DNA of 15,693 bases from CAYINJ01 sp964364745 (GTDB taxonomy: Bacteria; Patescibacteriota; Patescibacteriia; JACRDY01), in NCBI GenBank assembly GCA_964364745.1, contig CAYINJ010000011.1, forward strand, positions 1 to 15,693. The letters are read 5' to 3'. Below the pieces are notes generated by a model, which made no database searches, was not told the origin of the DNA, and was given only the letters and a program-made list of their open reading frames with translations. This document shows positions 1 to 6,297 of this stretch, piece after piece. Positions within the stretch are counted from its first letter, which is position 1; the number at the start of each line of letters is the position of its first letter. The position numbers and the translations under genes are program-made.

Positions 1-2
1 AT

Positions 3-521
3 CGCTGGGCGGAACTGACGCCGTACCAAACCGGTGGCGAGATGATCGAGTCAGCCAGCTGGCAGGCCAGTACTTTTGCGGCCATGCCCCAACTGCTCGA
101 AGCCGGCACGCCACCCTTGGCCCCGGCCGTGGGCTTAGCCGCGGCCTGTTGCTATGTTTTGTCCCACGGGGGCATGGCCGCAATCGCTAAACACTCCCAA
201 GCCCTCACCACTAAACTTTATCGGGGTTTGGCCGCTATCCCTGGCGTGAAGATTTTGGGCCCAGCGCCGCGGTACCGCACGGCCGTGGTGAGTTTCACGG
301 TCGCGGGCATTCATGCCCACGACTTAGCCGCGCTCTTAGACCAACATCATCTTGCCGTCCGAGCTGGCCATCACTGCGCCCAGCCACTCCACGATCAACT
401 AGGCGTCGCGGCTAGTGTCCGCGCAAGTATCGGCGCCTATACTACTCGTCAAGACATCGCCGCCTTGCTCCGCGCCTTACGCCAAAGCATTGCTCTATGG
501 GCCACCCTTACGAAAAAATAA
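3..521 (+). CDS. sufS: Cysteine desulfurase SufS, 3' part (N-terminus outside window)
   Basis: Partial gene; the frame is open from base 3 and the N-terminal PLP-lysine part lies upstream of the window. SufS takes sulfur from L-cysteine as a persulfide and passes it to a scaffold for Fe-S cluster assembly in the cytoplasm. The visible part begins with the PYQTGGEM segment typical of group II desulfurases. It ends with the active-site motif RAGHHCAQP, whose catalytic cysteine codon is at 375-377. The short loop around this cysteine and the HHCAQP wording favour SufS over IscS/NifS. The family C-terminus (R-x-S-x-x-x-Y plus a final helix) is complete, ending at TAA. The last 25 bases overlap the start of the SufU-like gene, which implies translational coupling and fits the SufS-SufU partnership. 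A CsdA-type label cannot be excluded without the N-terminus. Confidence 0.95.
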   Translation, partial: RWAELTPYQTGGEMIESASWQASTFAAMPQLLEAGTPPLAPAVGLAAACCYVLSHGGMAAIAKHSQALTTKLYRGLAAIPGVKILGPAPRYRTAVVSFTVAGIHAHDLAALLDQHHLAVRAGHHCAQPLHDQLGVAASVRASIGAYTTRQDIAALLRALRQSIALWATLTKK

Positions 522-859
522 TTTTAGAGCACTACCGCTGGCCCCGCCACCGAGGCCGCTTAACTAAGCCGACGGCTAGTTTCTCGGCGGGCAACCCTAG
601 CTGCGGCGACCAACTAACAATCGATGTGACCACCGATCACGCGGGGAAGATCATCGCCGTTGGCTGGGAAGCTAGCGGCTGCGCGATTTCGCAAGCCGCG
701 GCCTCCTGGTTTAGTGATTTTATGTTGAATAAAAAACTAACCGCCATCCAAAACCTGCCTCCCGAAAAGTTTTTGGCCGGCTTCACTGCCCACTTGTCAC
801 CGGGACGACTCGCCTGCGCCCTGTTGCCCCTGACCACCATTAAGCGCTCTGCCGATTGA
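497..859 (+). CDS. sufU: SufU-like iron-sulfur cluster scaffold / sulfur acceptor
   Basis: A 120-aa IscU/SufU-family protein. The start region (YEKIILEHYRWPRHRG, residues 5-20) matches the family's HY-x-x-PR-x-x-G opening. The conserved NPSCGD motif carries Cys36 and Asp38, a second cysteine lies in SGCAIS (Cys62), and the third is Cys107 in the LACALLPL segment, so the metal-binding set is complete. It lacks the IscU hallmarks LPPVK and the His next to the third Cys, which argues for SufU. However, the Cys62-Cys107 gap is only 45 residues, closer to IscU than to the longer gap of Bacillus-type SufU, so the SufU-specific insertion appears to be missing. It starts inside the end of sufS (25-base overlap) and should receive persulfide sulfur from it. 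ATG 497 is the only start that preserves the family N-terminus. Ends with TGA. Confidence 0.88.
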   Translation: MGHPYEKIILEHYRWPRHRGRLTKPTASFSAGNPSCGDQLTIDVTTDHAGKIIAVGWEASGCAISQAAASWFSDFMLNKKLTAIQNLPPEKFLAGFTAHLSPGRLACALLPLTTIKRSAD

Positions 860-884
860 CCCGCCGCCGTGACCGGTTTAAAAT
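856..884 (+). promoter_or_regulatory. Sigma70-type promoter for the DUF5671 gene
   Basis: TTGACC (856-861), a 17-base spacer, then TAAAAT (879-884). Transcription would begin near 891. This lies between the GTG at 869 and the ATG at 920, so it supports ATG 920 as the true start. The -35 overlaps the sufU stop codon. Assigned by consensus match only. Confidence 0.7.
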
Positions 885-919
885 ACTATTACTCGTCCGA
901 TTTATCCTTAACCAACCAT

Positions 920-1879
920 ATGGACCAACCCACTCGGTATGACACGCCCCGCGACGTTTTTTTGCAGCTGTTAGCGACGGTCACCTTGTACATTTCCGCT
1001 ATCAGTGTCATCGCGCTGGGCTGGCAGTATGTCAATGTTCTTTTGCCCGACCCCCTCAATTTTTATTATGTTTCGATTACTGACACTGTGCGGCGGGCGG
1101 CGGCTTCGGTGGTCGTGGCTTGGCCGGTCTTTCTTTTGATTTCGTGGCTAATCTACCGTGACATCGCGACGAATGCGGCCAAGGCCGCCAGCCGGGTGCG
1201 GAAGTGGTTGGTCTATCTGACGCTCTTCTTGTCTGCCGTTACTATTATGATTGATTTAATCACCCTCATCTATCGTTTCTTCGGGGGTGATTTAACCACG
1301 GCCTTTGGTTTGAAGGTTTTGGCGGTGCTGGTGGTGGCCGTCGCTGTTTTTGGTTATTATTTTTGGGATTTGAAGCGGGTGAATTTCGCCCCCGCGCTGA
1401 AATTGCGGCTCGCCGCTGGCGGGGCCAGTGTTGTTCTGCTTATTTTAATCGTCGCCGGGTTCTTGGTGGTCGGCTCCCCCGCGACGCAGCGCCAACGGCG
1501 GTTTGATGACCGGCGGTCTAGTAACCTCCAAAGCGTCCAGTATGAAATTATCAATTACTGGCAACAAAAGGGCCGCCTGCCAGCAACCTTGGCTGATCTA
1601 ACCAATAGCGTCACTGGCTACTCGGCGCCAGTCGACCCCACCACGAACCAGCCATACTCCTACTCAACCAGCGGCCAGCTATCTTTCGCTCTTTGTGCTT
1701 CTTTTCAACAGCCAACTGCGGCGCTGGGCGCGGCGGCCATTCGGCCGATTGGCGGCGGAGTTGATTCATGGGAACATGGAGTCGGCACCACTTGTTTCGA
1801 CCGCACAATTGATCCTGACCTCTACTCCATCACTGACGGCGCTGGCAGTCGGCCGTTCCCGGTGACAAAAATTGATTAA
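920..1879 (+). CDS. DUF5671-type five-helix membrane protein with extracytoplasmic C-terminal domain
   Basis: Function unknown. From ATG 920 the product is 319 aa. An in-frame GTG at 869 would add 17 residues, but it lies upstream of the predicted transcription start and the added residues are not family-like. Five hydrophobic segments lie at about residues 13-35, 63-79, 97-119, 131-148 and 166-186. The first four, with the conserved-looking TPRDVFLQLLATVTLY and KWLVYLTLFLSA stretches and a final YYFWDLKR, match the DUF5671 domain I remember from Patescibacteria. After helix 5 there is a soluble tail of about 130 residues. It contains a pseudopilin-like layout: a YEIINYWQQKGRLP helix, then Y-x-x-P-x-DP and Y-x-Y motifs, and two cysteines (Cys259 and Cys292) that could form a disulfide outside the membrane. 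No SD sequence is evident before ATG 920. The gene is alone on this strand, with its own promoter and terminator. Confidence 0.75.
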   Translation: MDQPTRYDTPRDVFLQLLATVTLYISAISVIALGWQYVNVLLPDPLNFYYVSITDTVRRAAASVVVAWPVFLLISWLIYRDIATNAAKAASRVRKWLVYLTLFLSAVTIMIDLITLIYRFFGGDLTTAFGLKVLAVLVVAVAVFGYYFWDLKRVNFAPALKLRLAAGGASVVLLILIVAGFLVVGSPATQRQRRFDDRRSSNLQSVQYEIINYWQQKGRLPATLADLTNSVTGYSAPVDPTTNQPYSYSTSGQLSFALCASFQQPTAALGAAAIRPIGGGVDSWEHGVGTTCFDRTIDPDLYSITDGAGSRPFPVTKID

Positions 1880-1886
1880 GAATAAT

Positions 1887-1921
1887 AAAAAATTACCCCG
1901 CCAACGGCGGGGTAATTTTTT
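1887..1921. terminator. Bidirectional terminator between DUF5671 gene and dnaN
   Basis: A perfect 16-bp stem (1887-1902 paired with 1906-1921) with an AAC loop. It has a GGCGGGG core flanked by A-tract and T-tract, so it works as a factor-independent terminator on both strands. It sits between the convergent stops of the DUF5671 gene and dnaN. Confidence 0.92.
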
Positions 1922-1933
1922 ATTCTCGTCGGC

Positions 1934-3079
1934 CTACTGCTTAATCGGCATGATGAGATAAAGATAGTTTTGGGGCGACTCCGCGTCCATTCGCGTTGGT
2001 CGAATCACCACCGGCGTGTTATTGTCCACCATCTCAATCAAAACCTCTGGCGTGTCGATGGCCTGGAGACCGTCGAGAACATACCGGTGGTTGAGGACCA
2101 CTTCATTGTCCTGGCCGGTAATCGCCGCTGGGAGACGTGAGATATTTTCACCCACCTGGGTATTAGTCGAAGAAACCGCTAGCTCATTTTGGTCAGCGGC
2201 CGCCCGGATAAAGATGTCATTGACCCCCACTTGGCTAAACAAACTAGCTGACTTGGCGGCCTTGATCAGATCGGCCACCCCCACGACTATTTGGGTGGTG
2301 TGGGTCGTGGGGATGATTGATCCATAGTCGGGGTATTGACCCTCCACAATTCGAGAGATTAACTCCCAGTTCTGGTGAACAAATAACACTTGGTTGTCGG
2401 TAATATAAATAGTCACATCGTTGCTCTCTTCAGTTTTTTCTTTGAGCACGGCGGTCAGGGCGCGCTGAACCTCTTGGAGTGTTCGCACTGGGATGATAAC
2501 TCGCCGATCTTCTTGCTGACTGGCGACCAGCACCAACTTTTTTTCCGAGAGACGGTAGCTGTCGGTGGCGGCAATAGTCAGTTGTTGTTTGGTTGGTTGG
2601 AAGTTAAAAAGTACTCCGGCAATTTCTGGCCGACTGTCAGAGGTGGCCGCCGCTAGGGTTACCTGCTGCAGCGCCCCCAGCAACTCAACTAGCGGCACGG
2701 CGTGCCCCGTGGTTCGTTCAATTGTTGGGAGGAGAGGAAATTCCGTCGCTGGTTCCCCTTTTATTTTTGTTCGGCTTGACCCACAAATCACGTTTAGGGT
2801 GTTTTCTTGGACCTCCATATCAACCCTCTCTTTTGGCAATAAAGAGATATATTCGGTTAAAACTCGCGCCGGAATTGTAATTGCTCCATCGCCATCCGCT
2901 TTGCCCCGCACTTGATATTTTACCCCCATTTCTAGGTTGGTAGAAACAAGTGTCATAACCCCACCTTCATTTTTCATTAACAAATTACTTAAGATCGGCA
3001 AATTAATATCTTTTATGGCGAGATGACTAGCTAAGGTCAATGCCTGTTGGAGGTTGGCTTGGGTGCAAGAAAATTTCAT
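1934..3079 (-). CDS. dnaN: DNA polymerase III beta sliding clamp DnaN
   Basis: Ring-shaped processivity clamp that tethers DNA polymerase III to DNA. The 381-aa product spans the three clamp folds and has a normal length for the family. The N-terminus MKFSCTQANLQQAL and the C-terminus YLYLIMPIKQ match the family: the last strand normally ends with a hydrophobic, methionine-proline-rich tail of the Y-x-x-MP-x-R/K type that shapes the client-peptide pocket. Internal landmarks include the DSYRLSEKKL segment and an EGQYPDY segment. I chose ATG at 3079 over the GTG at 3088 because MKF is the family start and the upstream AGAGAAG lies at a suitable SD distance from it. The gene is downstream of dnaA on the same strand but separated by about 260 bases, so it probably has its own promoter. 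Confidence 0.97.
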   Translation of the reverse strand: MKFSCTQANLQQALTLASHLAIKDINLPILSNLLMKNEGGVMTLVSTNLEMGVKYQVRGKADGDGAITIPARVLTEYISLLPKERVDMEVQENTLNVICGSSRTKIKGEPATEFPLLPTIERTTGHAVPLVELLGALQQVTLAAATSDSRPEIAGVLFNFQPTKQQLTIAATDSYRLSEKKLVLVASQQEDRRVIIPVRTLQEVQRALTAVLKEKTEESNDVTIYITDNQVLFVHQNWELISRIVEGQYPDYGSIIPTTHTTQIVVGVADLIKAAKSASLFSQVGVNDIFIRAAADQNELAVSSTNTQVGENISRLPAAITGQDNEVVLNHRYVLDGLQAIDTPEVLIEMVDNNTPVVIRPTRMDAESPQNYLYLIMPIKQ

Positions 3080-3088
3080 ACGATTCAC

Positions 3089-3341
3089 TTCTCTTATTGT
3101 ATTATTTTATCATTAAGAAAATACGTAGTCATAGTAAGGGGTGGGGACGGAGGGGAAAAGTCAGTTTAGAGTAATGGTGGTAGGGAAAAATAAATTAAGG
3201 GAGTGTTTATATCCTTGGGGGAATAATGGGGAGGCGCGGAGGATAACTTTTAAGTGGTAAAAGAGCAATTTTTGTTTTGGGGATAAGTAGAGTAGATATC
3301 AACAGTGTATCCCACAACTAGTCCTCACCATAACCACCAAC
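3089..3341. other. dnaA-dnaN spacer, possible part of oriC
   Basis: A 253-base non-coding spacer. The plus strand is unusually rich in G-runs: G4-T-G4 followed by GG and G4 at 3138-3155, GGGGG 3217-3221 and GGGG 3228-3231. It holds one near-consensus DnaA box, TGGGGATAA at 3278-3286 (TTATCCCCA on the other strand, one mismatch to TTATCCACA), and a weaker GGAGGATAA at 3238-3246. An A+T-rich stretch lies at the dnaN side. No open reading frame of note. In many bacteria this spacer hosts an origin; here that is inference from position and weak boxes. Confidence 0.45.
3096..3101 (-). promoter_or_regulatory. Possible dnaN -10 element
   Basis: TACAAT on the minus strand, 16 bases before ATG 3079, in a very A+T-rich stretch (about 3091-3124). 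No good -35 is present at 16-18 bases upstream, so this is weak. If used, it would give a leader of about 10 bases containing the GAGAAG SD-like sequence. The A+T-rich stretch is equally a candidate DNA-unwinding region. Confidence 0.35.
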
Positions 3342-4754
3342 CTAACCATGAAGACGTTGTTTAATCAAACTAATTTCTTGGCGCAGTTTTTCGTTTTGTT
3401 CTAATTCCCGAGAAATTTTACTACAAGCGTGCATGGCAGTGGTGTGATCCCGGCCGCCCATTTCTTGACCAATTCCAGGGAAAGAGGCCTTGAGGTCTTC
3501 GCGCATAATATACATGGCAATCTGGCGGGGGTTAACTAGGCGTTTTTCCCGACAACTACCCACCAAATCAGCTAAGGTTATATCATAAAAATCACAAATC
3601 GTCGTCAGAATGTTTTTGGCGGTAATGGCTTTTTTATTGGTGGCGTCGGTCGTCCAAGCAGTCAGCATTTTCTTGACGTTGTCGAGTGAGGGGGTGAGTT
3701 TATTAACCTCCTTCAGGGCAATAATCTTGTTTAAGGCCCCTTCCAACTCCCGGACGTTGCTGGCGACATTATGAGCGATATAATTAAGAACGTCCGGCGT
3801 GAGGTCACAACCCTTCTCGCGACATTTGGATGCCAGGATCGCCATTCGCATTTCGAAGTCCGGCGCCCCAATGTCCGTAATTAGTCCCCACTCAAATCGC
3901 GAGATCAGTCGCTCTTCTAACGCCGGGATGGCCTTGGGCGGACGATCAGACGTCATGATGATTTGGCGGTTTTCTTGGTGGAGGGCGTTAAAAGTATGAA
4001 AAAATTCTTCTTGAGTTCCTTCTTTGCCAGCTAGAAATTGGATATCGTCGATCAATAATAGGTCGGGGGTGCGGTAGTGTCGCTTGAAGTCCTCCATTTG
4101 GCCGCCCTGAATTGCTTTGATGAAGTCATTGGTGAATTTTTCGCAATTAACATACAACACGCGGGCTTGGGGGTTGGACTCTAAGAGGCGGTGGCCAACC
4201 GCTTGCATCAAGTGGGTCTTGCCCAAACCCACCCCACCATAAATAAAGAGCGGGTTATAGGTCCGGCCGGGTGTTTTGGCCACGGCGACCGCGGCGGCAT
4301 GGGCCAACTCGTTATTTTTACCAACCACAAAGGTCTCAAGGGTATAGCGCGGGTTGAGGCCACAACGCGCCGCTCGTTCAGCAATAACTGACGGGACGGC
4401 CGCCGGGGCGGTAATTGATCGCGGCTCAAAGGCGGCAGTAGTCGTGACCGGCGCGACCGTGCTCGGCGCTGGTTCAAGCGAAAACACCCGCTGTTCTTGG
4501 GGTTTGGTGTTTTCTACTCGAAACTCAATCTTTTTAACCCGGCCGCTGGTCAGTTTGTCGACCACCTTAATAATGTCGCGATAGAATTTCTGCTCCAGCC
4601 AGGTCTTGGTAAAAGTGTTTGGCACCCCCACAATAATCAAGTGATCCTCTCCCGCAACAATACAGGTTTTCTTAAACCAGGTAGAAAAACTCCCTTTTGT
4701 CAAGGATAGTTCTAATTCTCCGAGGACTGATTGCCAGAGCTGTTGGTTGGTCAT
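3342..4754 (-). CDS. dnaA: Chromosomal replication initiator DnaA
   Basis: AAA+ ATPase that binds DnaA boxes and opens the replication origin. The 470-aa product has all four domains. Domain I at about 1-80 contains the LWQSVLGELE and FSTWFKKT helices. A Pro/Ala/Thr-rich linker covers about 85-125. The AAA+ core shows Walker A GGVGLGKT (173-180), Walker B LLLIDD (232-237), a sensor I stretch IIMTSD (265-270) and the box VII arginine in LISRFEWG (Arg286). Domain IV has the DNA-recognition signature GGRDHTTAMHA (433-443). Nothing essential is missing. It is transcribed away from rpmH, the classic origin-region arrangement. A perfect DnaA box next to its -10 suggests autoregulation. No SD sequence precedes the ATG. 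Confidence 0.98.
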   Translation of the reverse strand: MTNQQLWQSVLGELELSLTKGSFSTWFKKTCIVAGEDHLIIVGVPNTFTKTWLEQKFYRDIIKVVDKLTSGRVKKIEFRVENTKPQEQRVFSLEPAPSTVAPVTTTAAFEPRSITAPAAVPSVIAERAARCGLNPRYTLETFVVGKNNELAHAAAVAVAKTPGRTYNPLFIYGGVGLGKTHLMQAVGHRLLESNPQARVLYVNCEKFTNDFIKAIQGGQMEDFKRHYRTPDLLLIDDIQFLAGKEGTQEEFFHTFNALHQENRQIIMTSDRPPKAIPALEERLISRFEWGLITDIGAPDFEMRMAILASKCREKGCDLTPDVLNYIAHNVASNVRELEGALNKIIALKEVNKLTPSLDNVKKMLTAWTTDATNKKAITAKNILTTICDFYDITLADLVGSCREKRLVNPRQIAMYIMREDLKASFPGIGQEMGGRDHTTAMHACSKISRELEQNEKLRQEISLIKQRLHG

Positions 4755-4799
4755 AAGCGAAAAAGCCAGTGTTTTGTTGGTTTTTTAGTGGTATTAGCA

Positions 4800-4805
4800 A
4801 TTGTA
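4800..4805 (-). promoter_or_regulatory. Extended -10 promoter of dnaA
   Basis: On the minus strand TGTTACAAT gives an extended -10 (TG-N-TACAAT) with no convincing -35. Transcription would start near 4793, leaving a leader of about 38 bases before the dnaA ATG at 4754. The adjoining DnaA box (4812-4820) lies in the spacer region that RNA polymerase must contact. Confidence 0.55.
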
Positions 4806-4811
4806 ACACAC

Positions 4812-4820
4812 TTATCCACA
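4812..4820 (+). promoter_or_regulatory. Consensus DnaA box TTATCCACA
   Basis: A perfect match to the 9-base DnaA-binding consensus. It is in the dnaA/rpmH divergent spacer and only 6 bases from the dnaA -10. This position fits both origin recognition and repression of dnaA by its own product. Confidence 0.85.
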
Positions 4821-4922
4821 TCGTGGTATGAGGCAGTTTTGGTCATCTGGGTATGAACTGTGGAAGGCCTGTTGATAGATAGCTAGGGGACAGCCGGCGG
4901 GGCGACGGAAGCCAAGAAAACA

Positions 4923-4951
4923 TTGACAGCCAGACAGAAAAAAGATACACT
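4923..4951 (+). promoter_or_regulatory. Promoter of rpmH operon
   Basis: A perfect -35 TTGACA (4923-4928), a 17-base spacer and TACACT (4946-4951). Start near 4958, about 20 bases before the rpmH ATG. This is among the best sigma70-type matches in the window, as expected for a ribosomal protein gene. Confidence 0.82.
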
Positions 4952-4977
4952 CCAGCCACATTTATTGGATATTTTTT

Positions 4978-5136
4978 ATGCCGAAACGAACATTTAAGGG
5001 CAACAAACGCAAGCGGGCTAAGAAATCGGGCTGGCGAGCTCGAGCTAAGACCATGACCGGCCGGCGAGTAATCAAAAGCCGCCGTAAGAAAGGGCGCCAA
5101 CAACTAACGGCGACCAAAAAGAATAAAAAGGCCTAA
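4978..5136 (+). CDS. rpmH: 50S ribosomal protein L34
   Basis: A 52-aa basic protein, MPKRTFKGNKRKRAKK at the start and TMTGRRVIKSRRKKGRQ in the middle, matching L34 throughout (K-x-G-R-x-V-I-x-x-R-R-x-K-G-R core). It binds 23S rRNA in the large subunit. It is somewhat longer than the usual 44-46 aa because of a lysine-rich C-terminal tail (TATKKNKKA). It is the first gene of the rpmH-rnpA-yidD group and is divergent from dnaA, the standard arrangement at bacterial origins. No clear SD; the bases before ATG are T-rich. Confidence 0.97.
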   Translation: MPKRTFKGNKRKRAKKSGWRARAKTMTGRRVIKSRRKKGRQQLTATKKNKKA

Positions 5137-5142
5137 TTACTT

Positions 5143-5173
5143 AAAACCCGCTTCCGCGCGATGCGGGTTTTTT
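5143..5173 (+). terminator. Hairpin with T-tract between rpmH and rnpA
   Basis: AAAACCCGC (5143-5151) pairs with GCGGGTTTT (5163-5171) around an 11-base loop, followed by more T. It begins 7 bases after the rpmH stop and ends 12 bases before the rnpA start. I see no promoter between it and rnpA, so it probably acts as a partial terminator or processing site that keeps rnpA expression well below rpmH. Confidence 0.8.
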
Positions 5174-5184
5174 GACCGCCTCAT

Positions 5185-5541
5185 ATGCTCCCCCCGCCCC
5201 ACCGCCTCCGTCGTGACGCCGCCATTCGCCAAATTATTCGCGCTGGCCGCGGGCAATATGGCACCTACCTCTCGATTAAATGGCTGGCCACAAAAAACCC
5301 GACCAGCCGCTTTTGTTTTGTGGTGGCGAACAAGGTGAGCAAGAAAGCCAACCGCCGCAATTTGATCCGCCGCCGTTTAAGTGAAATTATCCGACTGCAT
5401 CTGGCCGAAATTGTGTCCGGAGTGGAGGTGGTGGTGTTTGCCCAAGCCGCTAGTGGTGTGCTCGAAGCTGATTACCAACAGCTCGAACAAGATCTGTTAG
5501 GGATTTTGCGCCGACAAAAACTTTATCCACCCACCCCATGA
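5185..5541 (+). CDS. rnpA: Ribonuclease P protein component
   Basis: 118-aa protein subunit of RNase P, which helps the catalytic RNA remove 5' leaders from pre-tRNA. The N-terminus MLPPPHRLRRDAAIRQII is the expected R-L-R opening, followed by the RFCFVVANKVSKKANRRNLIRR region. That region contains the diagnostic basic RNR segment (A-x-x-RN-x-x-R-R). Length is normal. The only in-frame ATG after the upstream stop (5173-5175) is 5185; it lies right behind the terminator T-tract and has no SD. Its stop overlaps the yidD start by 4 bases (ATGA), so the two are translationally coupled. Expression depends on readthrough or processing from the rpmH promoter. Confidence 0.96.
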   Translation: MLPPPHRLRRDAAIRQIIRAGRGQYGTYLSIKWLATKNPTSRFCFVVANKVSKKANRRNLIRRRLSEIIRLHLAEIVSGVEVVVFAQAASGVLEADYQQLEQDLLGILRRQKLYPPTP

Positions 5542-5792
5542 ACTTCGTCATCCTTTCTTTGCGCCAGACCGTGATCAGTATTATCCAGTGGTATCAACGA
5601 ACGGTCTCGCCCGATCACAGTCGGCTGGGGCAGGCCTTCAATCCAGACGGCTATTGTCGATTTCACCCGACCTGTTCGATGTACGCCATCGGCGCGATTG
5701 AGAAGTATGGCTTGATTCGCGGCGGCCTCAAAGCAATTTGGCGGGTGTGGCGGTGTAATCCGTTAAGTAAAGGCGGCGAAGATCCGGTGTAG
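5538..5792 (+). CDS. yidD: Membrane protein insertion efficiency factor YidD
   Basis: 84-aa protein of the YidD family, peripheral at the inner membrane and thought to assist YidC-dependent insertion. The N-terminal amphipathic stretch (IIQWYQRTVSPDHS) is followed by the diagnostic CRFHPTCSMYAIGAIEKYG block and the closing RVWRCNPLSKGGEDPV, with the family's three cysteines. ATG 5538 overlaps the rnpA stop. In most bacteria yidC follows. Here the next gene is convergent and the space is taken by a repeat element, so yidC must lie elsewhere or be lost. Confidence 0.96.
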   Translation: MNFVILSLRQTVISIIQWYQRTVSPDHSRLGQAFNPDGYCRFHPTCSMYAIGAIEKYGLIRGGLKAIWRVWRCNPLSKGGEDPV

Positions 5793-5820
5793 TCAACTTC
5801 TGTTTTGTCCCTCCCCGTTT

Positions 5821-6016
5821 TGTCATCCTGAGGACCCCGAGGCAGAGCTGAGGGGGACGAAGGATCTCTTTAAATCAAACAATACATATCCCAAGACCGG
5901 GCAACAATACGTGAACAAGGTAGTTCCTCGTCGGCCGATTATTGTGGTTTGAACGAATCAATTTCACTTTCATTTAAAGAGATCCTTCGCCCCGGAAGCC
6001 GGGACTCAGGATGACA
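5821..6016. repeat. Palindromic REPIN/MITE-like element, copy 1
   Basis: A 196-base element bounded by TGTCATCCTGAG (5821-5832) and its inverse CTCAGGATGACA (6005-6016); the pairing extends two bases further out on each side. Inside lies a second, perfect 18-bp inverted repeat (5858-5875 with 5972-5989) containing CGAAGGATCTCT. Between outer and inner repeats each arm has a short G/C hairpin: CCCC/GGGG on the left, and CCCGG (5991-5995) with CCGGG (5999-6003) on the right. The centre has ACAATA (5904-5909) facing TATTGT (5940-5945). No coding capacity. It sits between the convergent ends of yidD and the DUF167 operon. Confidence 0.85.
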
Positions 6017-6025
6017 AATAAAAAG

Positions 6026-6056
6026 AAAACCACCCCGCTTAATGTGGGGTGGTTTT
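6026..6056. terminator. Terminator of the nfo operon
   Basis: An 11-bp perfect stem (6026-6036 with 6046-6056, AAAACCACCCC arm) and a 9-base loop. On the minus strand it is followed by a T-rich run, so it mainly ends the nfo-metallophosphoesterase-DUF167 transcript. The plus-strand T-tract is short. Confidence 0.85.
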
Positions 6057-6069
6057 AGATAATTTAACC

Positions 6070-6297
6070 CTACACGAAAATCTCAATCACTTTCTCATTG
6101 CTGCGTAGGCCCTGGACGATGGTGATATTGGACTTGGCGGTGTTGAACTCTTCGGCCAGCAATTCCACTACTTTATCATTGGCCTGACCCGATGACGGAG
6201 CGGCCGTCACCCGAATCACCCACTTGCCAGTGGGGTCTTTGGTAATGCTGTTGGCGCGCGCTTTGGTCCGGACTTTGGCCCGGAGGCGAAAAATCAT
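6070..6297 (-). CDS. DUF167 / YggU-family small protein
   Basis: A 75-aa protein starting MIFRLRAKVRTKARANSI. It carries the family pattern of a basic N-terminal strand, then WVIRVTAAPSSGQANDKVVELLAEEF (V-x-AP-x-x-G-x-A-N-x-x-V-x-x-x-LA), and a closing IVQGLRSNEKVIEI. These match the DUF167 fold known from YggU structures; the biochemical role of the family is unknown. An in-frame longer reading (to 6432) lies wholly inside the upstream gene and is not family-like. ATG 6297 overlaps the TGA of the metallophosphoesterase gene (ATGA), so translation is coupled. It is the last gene of the operon. Confidence 0.88.
   Translation of the reverse strand: MIFRLRAKVRTKARANSITKDPTGKWVIRVTAAPSSGQANDKVVELLAEEFNTAKSNITIVQGLRSNEKVIEIFV

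Larger units (their letters stand above)
4755..4977. other. Divergent dnaA-rpmH region, candidate replication origin
   Basis: A 223-base non-coding spacer between divergently transcribed dnaA and rpmH. It contains the perfect DnaA box at 4812-4820, a degenerate TGTGGAAGG at 4859-4867 (two mismatches), and the two promoters. One strong box is fewer than in classical origins, so the origin may be split with the dnaA-dnaN spacer or have few boxes. Confidence 0.5.

Noticed and set aside
869..919. GTG start at 869 for the DUF5671 protein
   Set aside because: It lies upstream of the predicted transcription start near 891, and the added 17 residues are not family-like.
4843..5103. 86-codon minus-strand frame antisense to rpmH
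   Set aside because: It runs through the rpmH coding sequence and promoter, has no family resemblance and no start context.
5523..5531. TTATCCACC as a DnaA box
   Set aside because: It is inside the rnpA coding end, isolated and has one mismatch; likely chance.
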